Positions 28,622 to 38,760 are shown, counted from the stretch's first letter. The stretch: 64,000 bases of DNA from CAWFGW01 sp963815495 (GCA_963815495.1 CAWFGW010000029.1:62001-126000), one strand, 5' to 3'. Notes: a model not told the origin generated them from the letters alone. Translations and numbers: made by a program.

Positions 28622-29967
28622 TTATACCGTCTGACTAAACATGCTGGTCTCTGGGTTGGCTTTCAGCAGATACGGATCTAACGTCATGCAAATGTTGCGC
28701 ACAAACGAACGACCTTCTTCTTTTACAGACAACGTATTTCCATTTTCTTCCAACAACTCATCTTTCAACATCTCAAAGCGCTTGGCTGAAAATTGTTTTA
28801 CCAACAGTTGCTCTTCCCCATCAATTGGCCACGAAGTTTCAAAGTGACACATTAAGTTCATCACGTGTTTTTTGATGATTTTGTCTTCATCGCTCTGTAA
28901 GTGACCGTTTACAATAGGTAACTTATCATCTGCTAATAAATCGTAATAGGCTTTGATACTTTTCTCATTCTGCACATACATACCATTAGTTTCACTTATG
29001 CTTGAAACACCTAAACCAATCAAGGTGGACGACTTGGTAACGGTATACCCCATAAAATTACGGTTTAACTTGCCTGCCTGAAGCGCACGATGTAACTCAT
29101 CAGTTGGCAAAGAGAAGTGATCCATACCGATGGTTTCGTATCCTGCTTTTGACAATAGTGCTTTTCCTTTCTCATATAATGCTAATTTAGTTGACCCCGT
29201 AGGTAAATCTTCTTCCGTGAATCTCCGCTGTGCATTCTTTTTCCAAGGCACATGCGCATAACTGTAAAATGAAATACGGTCCGGTTTAAAATTGATGACG
29301 GCCTCAAACGTATCGATAATAGATTTCATCGTTTGAAAGGGCAACCCATAAATCAAGTCAAAGTTCACAGACACATTGTCTAATGCGATGAATCCAGCCC
29401 AACACTTCCTCCACTTTTTCTATCGTTTGAAAACGGTTGATAGCCGTTTGCACTGCAGGGTCAAAATCTTGAATACCTAGACTGAACCGGTTAAAACCTA
29501 ACTGTTTGAACGTTTCTATTTGCTCTTCACTCACCACATTCGGATGAATTTCTACACTTAACTCGGCTTGTGGGTCTTTGTCTACTTCTGAAAGTATTGT
29601 CCCCACAATTGTTTCTAAGTTTTCTGCTGAAAAAAAAGTAGGTGTTCCGCCTCCCAAGTGTAGCTGTTTTAGTTTTGGCTTGGCGAAAAAAAGCGCACGA
29701 TACATACCCCACTCTTTTAGAATCGCTTTTACATAGTTGGCTTCCAGTGAATGGTTTTGCGTGATGATTTTATTACAAGCACAGTATGTACAAAATGTTT
29801 CACAATAAGGTAAATGGAGATAAATGCTTAAACCATCTTCATCGGAATACGATTCCAAAATACTTTGTTTCCAACGTTGCCTCCGAAATTTGATTGTTCC
29901 AAAACGGCACTGTTGGGTAACTGGTGTACCGAGGACCAGGGACATTGTATTTCTCCAGTAGATTCAT
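28622..29967 (-). CDS. hemN: Oxygen-independent coproporphyrinogen III oxidase (two frameshifts)
   Basis: About 448 residues when joined. The true start is the ATG at 29967, giving MNLLEKYNVPGPRYTSYPTV, the classical HemN N-terminus. One extra T near 29882 moves the frame before WKQSILESY, and one extra G of GGG near 29396 moves it before GFIALDNVSVNFDLIYGLP. Radical-SAM Cys are in YCETFCTYCACN, and HLGGGTPTF is also typical. It oxidises coproporphyrinogen III to protoporphyrinogen IX without oxygen in haem synthesis. It is divergent from a CcoI-like ATPase with an FNR-like palindrome between, which fits low-oxygen control. Confidence 0.95.
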
Positions 29968-30023
29968 GACCACAAGTTGGCAGTTTGTCTATTCTTGGTT
30001 TATGACATAATTAAACTATCCAC

Positions 30024-30037
30024 CTGATTTTTATCAT
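30024..30037. promoter_or_regulatory. FNR/CRP-type palindrome between hemN and the copper ATPase
   Basis: CTGATTTTTATCAT contains the exact core TGAT-N4-ATCA of the FNR consensus TTGAT-N4-ATCAA, with one mismatch in each outer position. It sits 57 bp upstream of the hemN start and 52 bp upstream of the ATPase start, in the only shared intergenic region. Confidence 0.5.
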
Positions 30038-30089
30038 AATAAAATGTCCACTAAAAGAAGAATTTTATCTTGAAGAAGATCACACTGAA

Positions 30090-32475
30090 ATGAATACAAC
30101 TGAACAAACTTATTGCTACCACTGCGGCAACGAATGTGAAGAGGAAATCTTAACCAAAGACGACCATTCCTTTTGTTGTGTCGGCTGTACTTCTGTGTAT
30201 TCGATTCTTCAGGAAAATGGATTATGTAACTATTACGACCTCGAAAACAATCCTGGCATTCAATTAAAAGCCAAAGCGAAAAGTGAGTTTGCTTATCTAG
30301 ATAATGAAGAAATTATTAGCTCCGTTGTAGAGTTTCAAAATGAAGACTACCTCCAAGTCACTTTTTACATCCCACAAATTCATTGTTATTCCTGTGTTTG
30401 GTTGCTCGAAAAACTCTATCAGCTGAAAGAAGGGATTTCAAAGTCGTCAGTGAATTATTTAAAGAAAGAAGTGACAATAGGGTTTAATAAAAACGACTTG
30501 TCATCTACGTCAAGTGGTCGAGTTGCTTGCTTCCATTGGTTATGAACCACTCATCAACCTTGATCAAAAACAACGTACAAAAAAGCAACAACCGTTACGA
30601 AGACTCTATCTACAGTTGGGCATCACAGGCTTTTGTTTTGGAAACATTATGCTACTTAGCTTCCCCGAGTACATTGCTAACATCCATAAAGTAGAACCCG
30701 AATATGCAGCCTATTTTGGGTTGATTAGTTTAGTGCTTTCGTTGCCTATCCTTTTTATTGGTGCTGCCGATTATTTCAAATCATCCCTTGGCGCGATTAA
30801 AAACAAACGCATCAACTTAGATATCCCGATTAGCATTGGGATTATCGCCTTATTCGTGTTTAGTGCCTTTGAAGTGCTGTCTGCTGTAGGCTCTGGCTAT
30901 TTTGATTCATTGGGCGGCTTAGTTTTCTTCTTGCTTTCGGGTAAGTTGTTTCAACAGAAAACCTTTGACCAGCTCAACTTCGAGCGCGATTACAAAAGTT
31001 ATTTTCCCTTAGCAGTCACCAAATTAGTCGATCAGGAAGAAGTACCTCTACCCGCTTCACAAGTGCAAGAGGGCGACCGTTTGTTAGTCCGCAACAACGA
31101 AATCATTTCGAGTGATAGCATTTTATTCTCCGCCTCAGCCTCTATTGATTATAGTTTTGTAAGTGGTGAGTCGGTACCAGTAGAAAAAGTAGCGGGCGAA
31201 AAACTGTATGCGGGTGGTCGTTTGGTTGGAAGTGCCATTGAAATAGAAGTACTGAAGCAAACCTCCCAAAGTTACCTCACCCGCTTGTGGAATCAATACG
31301 AAGATGAAAACGATAACCACCTGCATTCCTTAAGTGACACCATTAGCAAATATTTCATCATTATAGTATTGTTTATTGCGGTTGGAGCAGGCTTATTTTG
31401 GATAAACACCAGTGTTGCCATTGCCTTAAAATCATTTACTAGTGTGCTTATCGTGGCGTGTCCATGTGCCTTGGCGTTGTCTATTCCATTTACCTATGGT
31501 AATGCCATTCGCCTGCTTGGTCAAAAACATTTTTATGTTAAAAACACCGCTGTGTTAGAAGTGATGGACACCATCAAACATGTGGTCTTCGACAAAACAG
31601 GTACGCTCACCTCCCTGCACGATGCACAAATCTCTTACGAAGGACAGTCACTTACTGCTCAAGAAAAGCTACAAGTGAAGTCAATAGTGAAACACTCCAA
31701 CCACCCCTTGAGTAAAGCACTGTTTAAATTTATTACGGGAGAAACGGTAGTTGCAACAGCCTTTGAGGAAATTCCAGGCAAAGGACTCAAAGCCACCATT
31801 GACAACGCTATTGTAAAAATTGGTTCTTCCCTTTTTGTGTTGGGTGAAACTGAAAACAATGCTGAGACTGCTATTTACGTGAGTAAAGACGGGGTTTACT
31901 TAGGCAAGTTTGTGTTTAGCAATGTCTACATCGAAGGCATTAGCAACCTGTTTTCCGCCTTAAAAAACAACTACACCACTGCGGTGTTATCGGGGGACAA
32001 CGACCAAGAGTACAATGCCTTAAAACAACTCACCCACGCGCATACCGACCTTCGTTTTCATCAGTCGCCCTTTGACAAACAAGCGTACATCCAAAACAAG
32101 GAAAACAACCACTTGCCGACCTTAATGATGGGAGATGGACTCAACGATGCGGGCGCCCTTAAAGCTGCTACGGTGGGTATTGCCGTCACACAAAACTCAA
32201 GCAACTTCTCCCCTTCCTCCGATGTGATTGTAGATGCCGCCAACGTAACGTTGCTGCCTCAGGTATTGACCTTCGCTAAAAAAACAAAAAAGATTGTCTA
32301 CTGGAGTTTTGGTATTTCGTTCACCTACAACTTGGTCGGTTTATTCTTTGCCGTGCAAGGCAAACTCTCCCCGTTAGTCTCCGCCATTCTAATGCCTGTC
32401 AGCTCTGTGACTGTTATGATTTTTGCGATGGTGGCTACTTATGTGGTGTTTAATCGGGTTTTTGGGGGGAAGTAA
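30090..32475 (+). CDS. Cation-transporting P1B-type ATPase, CcoI/FixI-like (one frameshift)
   Basis: About 794 residues when joined. The N-terminal Cys-rich metal domain (CYHCGNEC, CCVGCTSVYSIL) precedes an HMA domain with IHCYSCVWLLE. After about 30515 the ATPase core has eight membrane helices, the CPC motif (VACPCALALS), the phosphorylation site DKTGTLTS, an HP motif in SNHPLSKAL and GDGLNDAGAL. The Cys-rich extension is typical of CcoI proteins that supply copper to cbb3 oxidase. Frame breaks at TCAAGTGG (about 30508-30512) by one extra A. ccoN is not in the window. Its tail LVGLFFAVQGKL has a diverged twin at 38498. Confidence 0.92.
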
Positions 32476-32603
32476 AAGTTTACCATAAAACAGTCCTTCT
32501 CCACTATGCTAACCTGTAAAAAATCGATTTGAAAAATAGTCTTTCAGTTAATTAGATTCTTAAGTCAAATAAATACTTTTTTATCAACTAAAAGACCAAA
32601 TTA

Positions 32604-32666
32604 AATTTTGTGAATATAATTTTTTTTATAAATTTGGACAAATTAAGTCTAAAACAATATTGACCA
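32604..32666 (+). promoter_or_regulatory. Promoter and operator of the restriction-modification cassette
   Basis: A -33 element TTTG (32607-32610) and a perfect Bacteroidota -7 element TAAATTTG (32629-32636) are 18 bp apart. Overlapping the -7 element is an imperfect palindrome TTTGGAC-N7-GTCTAAA (32633-32653), 13 bp before the regulator ATG. Such placement suggests autoregulation by the Xre protein (C-protein-like). Confidence 0.55.
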
Positions 32667-32975
32667 ATGAAAACATTAGGTGAAACATTAAAATCTGCTA
32701 GAGAGGAAAAGAGTTTAATACTTCGCAAAGTAGCTGCTGAAGTAGATATTGACCAATCTTTAATTAGCAAATTTGAAAAAAACGAAAGAAAACCGACAAT
32801 GGAACAAATCGTTAGGCTTGCAAAATTCTACAACCTATCCGAAAGTGATTTAATAATAAGTTGGTACTCGGAAAAAATTGCGGAAGAATTAAAATACACC
32901 AAATCTACATCTGAAATATTGAAAGTGGCTGAAGAAAAAATCAATTATTATAAAGCTCAAGAAAATGGAAAATAA
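32667..32975 (+). CDS. Xre-family regulator of the restriction cassette
   Basis: 102 residues. The helix-turn-helix lies in residues about 5-60 (LGETLKSAREEKSLILRKVAAEV, SLISKFEKNERKPTMEQI). A C-terminal helical tail of about 40 residues (EELKYTKSTSEILKVAEEK) may dimerise. It resembles regulators carried by type II restriction loci that delay nuclease expression. It overlaps the start of the methylase gene by 11 bp. Confidence 0.85.
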   Translation: MKTLGETLKSAREEKSLILRKVAAEVDIDQSLISKFEKNERKPTMEQIVRLAKFYNLSESDLIISWYSEKIAEELKYTKSTSEILKVAEEKINYYKAQENGK

Positions 32976-34200
32976 GAAAATGAAAGTTGCAGAATTATTT
33001 GCAGGAGTTGGAGGATTTCGTCTTGGACTAGAGAAAAGTAATTATAAAATTGTTTGGAGTAATCAATGGGAACCTTCAACAAAAACACAACATGCTTCAA
33101 TGGTTTACGAAGAACGTTTTGGTAAAGAAAACCACTCAAACGAAGACATTAACAAAGTAATAACTAGGAATGTTGAAGAAATCCCTGATCACGATTTATT
33201 AGTTGGTGGTTTCCCGTGTCAAGATTACTCTGTTGCCACAACGCTTCATAATTCCAAAGGGTTAAAAGGCAAAAAAGGTGTCCTTTGGTGGTCAATCCAT
33301 CAGATATTAGAACAGAAAAAAAACAAACCTAAATACCTTTTTTTAGAAAATGTTGATCGACTTTTAAAATCACCAGCGAATCAAAGAGGACGTGATTTTG
33401 CTGTAATGCTTCAAAGTTTAAATGACTTAGATTATGCTGTAGAGTGGCGGGTCATTAATGCAGCAGAGTATGGAATGCCACAGAGAAGACGAAGAGTTTT
33501 TTTCATTGGTTATCATAAATCAACAGAAGTGTATAAAAGGCTTCAAAAATCTAATAAAGTTGATTGGCTTACGAAAAAAGGAACTATAGCAAACGCTTTT
33601 CCCGTGGTAAAAACCAATATATTCCAAGAAGTTGAACTTAAAGGCGATTTGGTAGAAATAACAAATAATTTCAATAAAAACGGAAAATTATCACCCTTTC
33701 AAAACACAGGATTACTTATAAATGGTAAAGTTTACACGACTCAAACAGAGCCTGATTACAGTGGGGAAAAAATTGTTTTAGGTAGTATCCTACAAAATGG
33801 AGAAGTTACATCAGAATTCTTTATTGATGAAAAAGATAAAGATAAATGGGAATATTTAAAAGGCGCAAAAACGATAGAACGTAAATCATCAGAAGGCTTT
33901 GTATATAAATATTCTGAAGGAGGAATGATATATCCAGATGCTTTAGATAATGCGTCAAGAACAATAATAACAGGAGAAGGTGGGAAATCCCCATCGAGAT
34001 TTAAGCATATAGTGATGTCCGACAGAGGATTAAGAAGATTAACACCAATAGAATTAGAAAGATTAAATATGTTTCCAGATAATCATACTAAACTTGATGG
34101 AATTACAGATACGAAACGAGCTTTTTTTATGGGGAATGCTTTGGTAGTAGGAGTAATTGAAAAAATTGGGGAAGCGCTTTATTCACAAATAAATTCATAA
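32965..34200 (+). CDS. DNA (cytosine-5-)-methyltransferase
   Basis: 411 residues. Motif I ELFAGVGGFRLGLE, motif IV GGFPCQDYSV with the catalytic Cys, motif VI FLENVDRLLK, motif VIII QRRRRVFFIGY and motif X RLTPIELERLNMFP plus MGNALVVGVIEKIGEAL make a complete m5C methylase. The variable region is long (about 185 residues) and holds target recognition. Paired with a Sau3AI-like nuclease it probably protects GATC, but specificity is inferred. Start either at 32965 or at the ATG five codons later. Stop overlaps the next start (TAATG). Confidence 0.95.
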   Translation: MENKKMKVAELFAGVGGFRLGLEKSNYKIVWSNQWEPSTKTQHASMVYEERFGKENHSNEDINKVITRNVEEIPDHDLLVGGFPCQDYSVATTLHNSKGLKGKKGVLWWSIHQILEQKKNKPKYLFLENVDRLLKSPANQRGRDFAVMLQSLNDLDYAVEWRVINAAEYGMPQRRRRVFFIGYHKSTEVYKRLQKSNKVDWLTKKGTIANAFPVVKTNIFQEVELKGDLVEITNNFNKNGKLSPFQNTGLLINGKVYTTQTEPDYSGEKIVLGSILQNGEVTSEFFIDEKDKDKWEYLKGAKTIERKSSEGFVYKYSEGGMIYPDALDNASRTIITGEGGKSPSRFKHIVMSDRGLRRLTPIELERLNMFPDNHTKLDGITDTKRAFFMGNALVVGVIEKIGEALYSQINS

Positions 34201-35369
34201 TGGCAGGATATTTATTCGGTTTAAATAGTATTGAATCATTAGTTGAATCTATCAATCAAGGGATTTACTCAACACTGATATCTAGTCCTAAGAATAATAT
34301 TTGGAGAATTCAACACGAAGGTACTTTTGCAGATTATTGCTCTATGAAAGAAGGTGATAATGTTTATTTTTTCATAAACAGAAAAATATATGGGATTGGG
34401 AAATTGATAAATATTAATGGTTGTTGCAAATTTTTAAATTACCCCAATGCTAACATTCCGAGTGTTCAAAACTATTCTGAAATTAAAGTGGATTTATTAC
34501 ATGATAATTCAGAAAACAGTATAAACAATAGATTTATATGCACATTTGAACCTTTTCCCTATTTTTTTCAAAATGGAATTGATATGGATGAAATATTATC
34601 TTCTGCCCCAGAAAAATTTAAAATTTTAAGGGCCTTTTGGAAATTAAGTTTCATCAAATTTTCTGATACTGAAAACCAAGCCTTTAAAGATATTATTTTA
34701 AGACGTAATCTTAAAGCTATAAGTAGTCCAAATGACTCAAATACTTTTAAAAGTGATTACCTAATTCATCACGATTTTATTAGAACTAAAACAAACAATA
34801 ACGATATTTATAATCTTAAAATAAGCCCTTTTTTAAATACCATCTATAACCAAAATGGTAGTTTAAGACACGAAATGGCAATTGAAGCAGCTCTTATTTA
34901 TCAACTGTCAAATAATTTCCCCGATACAATAAGTATATTTGGTTGTTGGGATTATCTTTCCCATCAAGTAATTGCATCACCATTTAAACCAATTGACTAT
35001 ATGGATAAAATGGATGTATTCGGATATAAATATATTCAAGGTCAAAGCCCCACTATTTCAGATTATTTAGTAGTAGAAATAAAAAAAGACGAGATAAACT
35101 CTCAAGATATTTTACAATTGATGAAATATGTTGATTGGATTAAAAACGAATACGCATATAATGATTATAGCATGATTAAAGCTTTTATGTTAGGTTATGA
35201 TTACACTCAAGATGCATTAGATTCGTATATTAGAAATGTAGAACGAAAATTCATAAAAGGTGTAAGGCCATCTGTTTCAAGTGAATGGAGAAGTGTAAAA
35301 TTAATACAATACAAATACAATCAGAAGTCTAATTTATTAGATTTTAAAGACATCACACCTAATGAGTAA
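34200..35369 (+). CDS. EVE/PUA-like domain plus PD-(D/E)xK nuclease domain protein
   Basis: 389 residues, not recognised as a named family. Residues about 30-115 (NIWRIQHEGT, KEGDNVYFFINRKIYGIGKLI) resemble EVE/PUA-like domains that bind modified bases. Residues 220-350 hold a nuclease core: RHEMAIEAALIYQL (E225/E229), MDVFGYK (D272), YLVVEIKKDE (E293-x-K295) and IKNEYAY, close in style to NucS/DUF91 nucleases. The gene is coupled to the methylase by TAATG and overlaps the next gene by 8 bp. A second nuclease in a Sau3AI-type locus is unexpected. It may restrict DNA bearing modified bases or assist the main endonuclease. Fold assignments are by eye only. Confidence 0.6.
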   Translation: MAGYLFGLNSIESLVESINQGIYSTLISSPKNNIWRIQHEGTFADYCSMKEGDNVYFFINRKIYGIGKLININGCCKFLNYPNANIPSVQNYSEIKVDLLHDNSENSINNRFICTFEPFPYFFQNGIDMDEILSSAPEKFKILRAFWKLSFIKFSDTENQAFKDIILRRNLKAISSPNDSNTFKSDYLIHHDFIRTKTNNNDIYNLKISPFLNTIYNQNGSLRHEMAIEAALIYQLSNNFPDTISIFGCWDYLSHQVIASPFKPIDYMDKMDVFGYKYIQGQSPTISDYLVVEIKKDEINSQDILQLMKYVDWIKNEYAYNDYSMIKAFMLGYDYTQDALDSYIRNVERKFIKGVRPSVSSEWRSVKLIQYKYNQKSNLLDFKDITPNE

Positions 35370-36762
35370 AGAAAGTAATTTCTACCTAAATTCAGCAGAT
35401 TCTATTATTGATTATGCCAAACTTTTAAAAGACCAAACTTTACGAGAAGTTTGTGGAGTTGAAATAGAAAAACACGGTTACAAAGGAAAGGGAAATTTTG
35501 GCCAAATTTTAGAAAAATTCTATTTCGGATATGAACCAAATTCTGATGCAGAACCCGATTTTAAAGAAGCAGGAATTGAACTAAAATCAAGTCCATTAAA
35601 AACTTTAAAAAACGGAGATTTCCGATCAAAAGAAAGACTTGTTTTAAATATCATAAACTATATAGAAGTTCATAAGGAAGAATTTGAAACAAGTTCGTTT
35701 TGGAAAAAAAATGCTCATTTACTTTTAGTATTTTATCTTCACGACAAAGATTTAGATTTACTTGACTACATAATTAAATTAGTTGATGGTTGGCAATACC
35801 CAAACGAAGATTTAATAATCATACAACAAGATTGGGAATTTATCAATCAAAAAATTAAGGATGGAAAAGCACATGAATTATCAGAAGGAGATACATTTTA
35901 TCTGGGAGCTTGTACTAAAGGATCGACTGCTATAAAATCGTTTAGAAATCAACCTTTTAATAAAGAACCAGCTAAACAAAGAGCATACTCTTTAAAGCAA
36001 GGTTATGTAAATCATATAATCGCAAATATTGCTCAAGAAGAAAGTGCTGTTTATGGAAAGATAATTGAACGTCCAGAAATTTTAGATAAAGTTCAATCAT
36101 TAGAAGAAATCGTAATTCTAAAATTTCACCCGTTCTATGGCAAATCGGCAGAACAAATCGAAAATGAATTAGGTTTAAAATTGAACCAAAATGCTAAAAG
36201 TTATTTTGCAAATCTAACAAATGCAATTTTAGGACTTGAACTAGGTCAAAAAATAGAGGAGTTTGAAAAAGCAGATATTCAAGTTAAAACAATACGACTT
36301 AAAGAGAATTATTTACCGAAAGAAGATATTTCATTTCCAACATTTGAATACCAAGAACTTGTTGAAACTGACTGGGAAGATTCCGCTTTTAAGAACATAT
36401 TGGAAAGTAAATTTTTCTTTGTGTTTTATCAATTTGAAGGCGAGAGTTTGATTCTAAGAAAAGTAAAGTTTTGGAATATGCCACATGCTGATGTTCTTGA
36501 AGCAAAAAAAGTTTGGGAAGAAATGGTAAAGACAGTTTCACACGGGGAAATTGTAAAAGAAGTAACCAACAAAGGAATAAGAAAAACATTTTTCCCAAAG
36601 AAATCTACAAACCGAATAAGTCACGTAAGACCTCATGCAAAAAATGCAGCTGACACATATGATTTACCTATTGCAGATAAAATTACCGGGCTTAAAGAGT
36701 TCACAAAACATTGTTTTTGGTTAAATGCAAGTTACGTGAAAGAGGAAATCTATTTGAAATAA
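35362..36762 (+). CDS. Sau3AI/MutH-family type II restriction endonuclease
   Basis: 466 residues, close to the size of Sau3AI (two MutH-like halves). Near the N-terminus GKGNFGQILEKFYFG is followed by AEPDFKEAGIELKSSPLK with D66, E73 and K75 in the Asp...Glu-x-Lys arrangement of MutH and Sau3AI. The C-terminal half (about 260-466) resembles the second, noncatalytic MutH-like domain. The family cuts GATC, and the m5C methylase in the same operon suits that; the specificity itself is inferred. It is the last gene of the operon. Confidence 0.87.
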   Translation: MSKESNFYLNSADSIIDYAKLLKDQTLREVCGVEIEKHGYKGKGNFGQILEKFYFGYEPNSDAEPDFKEAGIELKSSPLKTLKNGDFRSKERLVLNIINYIEVHKEEFETSSFWKKNAHLLLVFYLHDKDLDLLDYIIKLVDGWQYPNEDLIIIQQDWEFINQKIKDGKAHELSEGDTFYLGACTKGSTAIKSFRNQPFNKEPAKQRAYSLKQGYVNHIIANIAQEESAVYGKIIERPEILDKVQSLEEIVILKFHPFYGKSAEQIENELGLKLNQNAKSYFANLTNAILGLELGQKIEEFEKADIQVKTIRLKENYLPKEDISFPTFEYQELVETDWEDSAFKNILESKFFFVFYQFEGESLILRKVKFWNMPHADVLEAKKVWEEMVKTVSHGEIVKEVTNKGIRKTFFPKKSTNRISHVRPHAKNAADTYDLPIADKITGLKEFTKHCFWLNASYVKEEIYLK

Positions 36763-36765
36763 ACA

Positions 36766-36791
36766 AATACTAAATGAATTCCATTAGTATT
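36766..36791 (+). terminator. Weak hairpin after the restriction cassette
   Basis: AATACTAAATG-AATTC-CATTAGTATT forms a near-perfect hairpin just after the endonuclease stop, but no T-run follows, so its function as terminator is uncertain. Confidence 0.35.
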
Positions 36792-36892
36792 AAACTACCA
36801 ACACAAATCAGCACCCCAACCCACTAAAATCAACAGTTATATTTAAGAATCTCTTCTGAAAAACCGTATTTTGCACTTAAACCACTAAAGAA

Positions 36893-38485
36893 ATGCTCCA
36901 TACCGTTTTTTCTTTTTTACCCCTAATTTTTCTCATTTGGTTAATGGTAAAAACGAATGGAATGCCGTCCAACAAAGCATTACCATTATCTGCATTATTC
37001 GTTTATTTTATCACCTTAATTATTTTCGAATACGAACCTAACCTCGTGCATGCCAATGTGCTTCAGGGTTTATTGGTCTCTTGGACACCTATTCTGATTA
37101 TCGGGGGTGCCATATTTTTATTCAAAACCATGGAAGTAACGGGCAGTATCTCGATTGTTAAAGGCTGGCTCAACCAAGTGACGGATAATGATGTGGCTCA
37201 ACTCATGATTGTGGGATGGGCTTTTCCCTTTCTCATCGAGGGGGCTAGTGGCTTTGGTACTCCTGCAGCCATTGCAGCGCCTATACTGGTTGGGTTGGGT
37301 TACAAGCCTGTAAAAGTGGCTATACTGGCCTTAATCATGAACACCGTACCCGTGTCGTTTGGTGCAGTAGGAACCCCTACTTGGTTTGGTTTTTCTGCCA
37401 TCGAATTAAGTAGAGCAGAAACATATACCATTGCCTTTAAATCTGCCTCCATTCATTCAATTGTTGCGCTATTTATTGTTGTAATCGCATTATTGCAGTT
37501 AGTTGATTTTAATAAAATCAGACAAAATTTCGTGTATATTTTATTAAGTGTTGCGTCAACTGTTCTCCCCTATCTTCTAGTTTCGCTATATAGTTATGAA
37601 TTCCCTTCACTCATTGGTGGAGCAGTCGGTTTGATGGCTTCCATTCTGTTAGCAAAGAAAAAAATCGGATTGGCAAACACTAACCCATCAGCAGGAACTG
37701 CTACAGGAGAGGCATCCTTTTCTTCCCAACAATTGATAATGGCTACCTTCCCACTATGGGGAACTATTTTATTGTTGTCCATCACACGCATACCAGCTTT
37801 AGGTATAAAACAACTGTTAGTTTCCGAAAACCCGATTTTCACACTCCCGCTCGGTAAACTGGGTGATTTTGCCTTAAGTGATGCACTCGTGCTTTCGTTA
37901 GACCGTATTTTTCACACACCAGTTACGTGGTCACACAAGTTGTTATACGTGCCGTCTATTTTACCTTTTGTGGTCGTATCACTCATTACCTTTTGGATCA
38001 GCAAAACTTCCATCAAAGAAGCGAAAGCAACGCTCAATGCCACCATCCAACAAATGCAAAAGCCTGTATTAGCACTATTTGGGGCGCTCGTATTTGTGAA
38101 TCTCATGATGATGGGGCAAGAAACTTCAGCAGTGAATCAAATTGGCCGTGTACTCGCAAGGCTTGCAGGAGATCATTGGTCGCTTTTTGCTTCCTATCTT
38201 GGGGCTGTCGGTTCTTTTTTTTCGGGTTCTGCCACCATTTCCAACCTCACCTTTGCAGGCATTCAAAACACAATAGCCCTCGAAACGGGATTAGACAAAA
38301 CAACCATTCTGGCACTACAATCCGTTGGTGCCTCCTTCGGTAACATGGTTTGTATTAACAATATCGTAGCGGTGTCGTCCGTGCTTTCATTATCAAACAA
38401 AGAAGGTGTTATACTCAAAAGCACTGCATTACCGATGTTGTTATATGGTGCTTTGGCAGGGATTGTTGCCGTAGTATTGTTTTGA
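36893..38485 (+). CDS. lldP: L-lactate permease (LctP/LldP family)
   Basis: 530 residues with about 14 membrane helices. The family phrases IIGGAIFLFKTMEVTG, FPFLIEGASGFGTPAAIAAPIL, VPVSFGAVGTPTWFGF and NMVCINNIVAVSSVL are all present. It imports lactate with protons; glycolate is a possible second substrate. No lactate dehydrogenase is adjacent. The gene is full length despite lying beside the AT-rich restriction island. Confidence 0.95.
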   Translation: MLHTVFSFLPLIFLIWLMVKTNGMPSNKALPLSALFVYFITLIIFEYEPNLVHANVLQGLLVSWTPILIIGGAIFLFKTMEVTGSISIVKGWLNQVTDNDVAQLMIVGWAFPFLIEGASGFGTPAAIAAPILVGLGYKPVKVAILALIMNTVPVSFGAVGTPTWFGFSAIELSRAETYTIAFKSASIHSIVALFIVVIALLQLVDFNKIRQNFVYILLSVASTVLPYLLVSLYSYEFPSLIGGAVGLMASILLAKKKIGLANTNPSAGTATGEASFSSQQLIMATFPLWGTILLLSITRIPALGIKQLLVSENPIFTLPLGKLGDFALSDALVLSLDRIFHTPVTWSHKLLYVPSILPFVVVSLITFWISKTSIKEAKATLNATIQQMQKPVLALFGALVFVNLMMMGQETSAVNQIGRVLARLAGDHWSLFASYLGAVGSFFSGSATISNLTFAGIQNTIALETGLDKTTILALQSVGASFGNMVCINNIVAVSSVLSLSNKEGVILKSTALPMLLYGALAGIVAVVLF

Positions 38486-38490
38486 TTGAT

Positions 38491-38536
38491 TACTACCTTG
38501 GTCGGTTCGTTCTTTGCCCTACAAGAGAAGCTCTAA
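38491..38536 (+). pseudogene. Remnant of a P-type ATPase C-terminus
   Basis: Within 6 bp of the permease stop, 38498-38536 reads LVGSFFALQEKL and stop, matching LVGLFFAVQGKL of the ATPase (32332-32367), 29 of 36 bases identical. The surrounding frame is closed. It looks like a gene fragment of a diverged paralogue left by a rearrangement, not a direct copy of the neighbour. Confidence 0.55.
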
Positions 38537-38725
38537 TACCTGGATGTTATTTTTACGAAATCTAGACGATTAGGTCGACTAGTGTTAACGGCACTGGGAC
38601 GCACCGTTGATATCCTTTTCACATTCCCAAATCGTCACATGAAACGCAGAAACTGTAAAAAAATTAAGCTTGCCTGTAAACTAAAAGTCAATCAGATAGA
38701 ATTAAGATAAACCCATATTTAAATC

Positions 38726-38760
38726 AAAATCTCCTGCCAGCATTACTAACAGGAGATTAA
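38726..38760 (-). terminator. Terminator of the BspA-like gene
   Basis: Minus strand: AATCTCCTG, 13-base loop, CAGGAGATT, then TTTGATTT; moderate T-tail. Confidence 0.6.

Noticed and set aside
32476..36892. Integrase, att site or insertion sequence at the edges of the restriction cassette
   Set aside because: No recombinase gene, tRNA or flanking direct repeat could be seen; only the distant ATPase fragment hints at a rearrangement.
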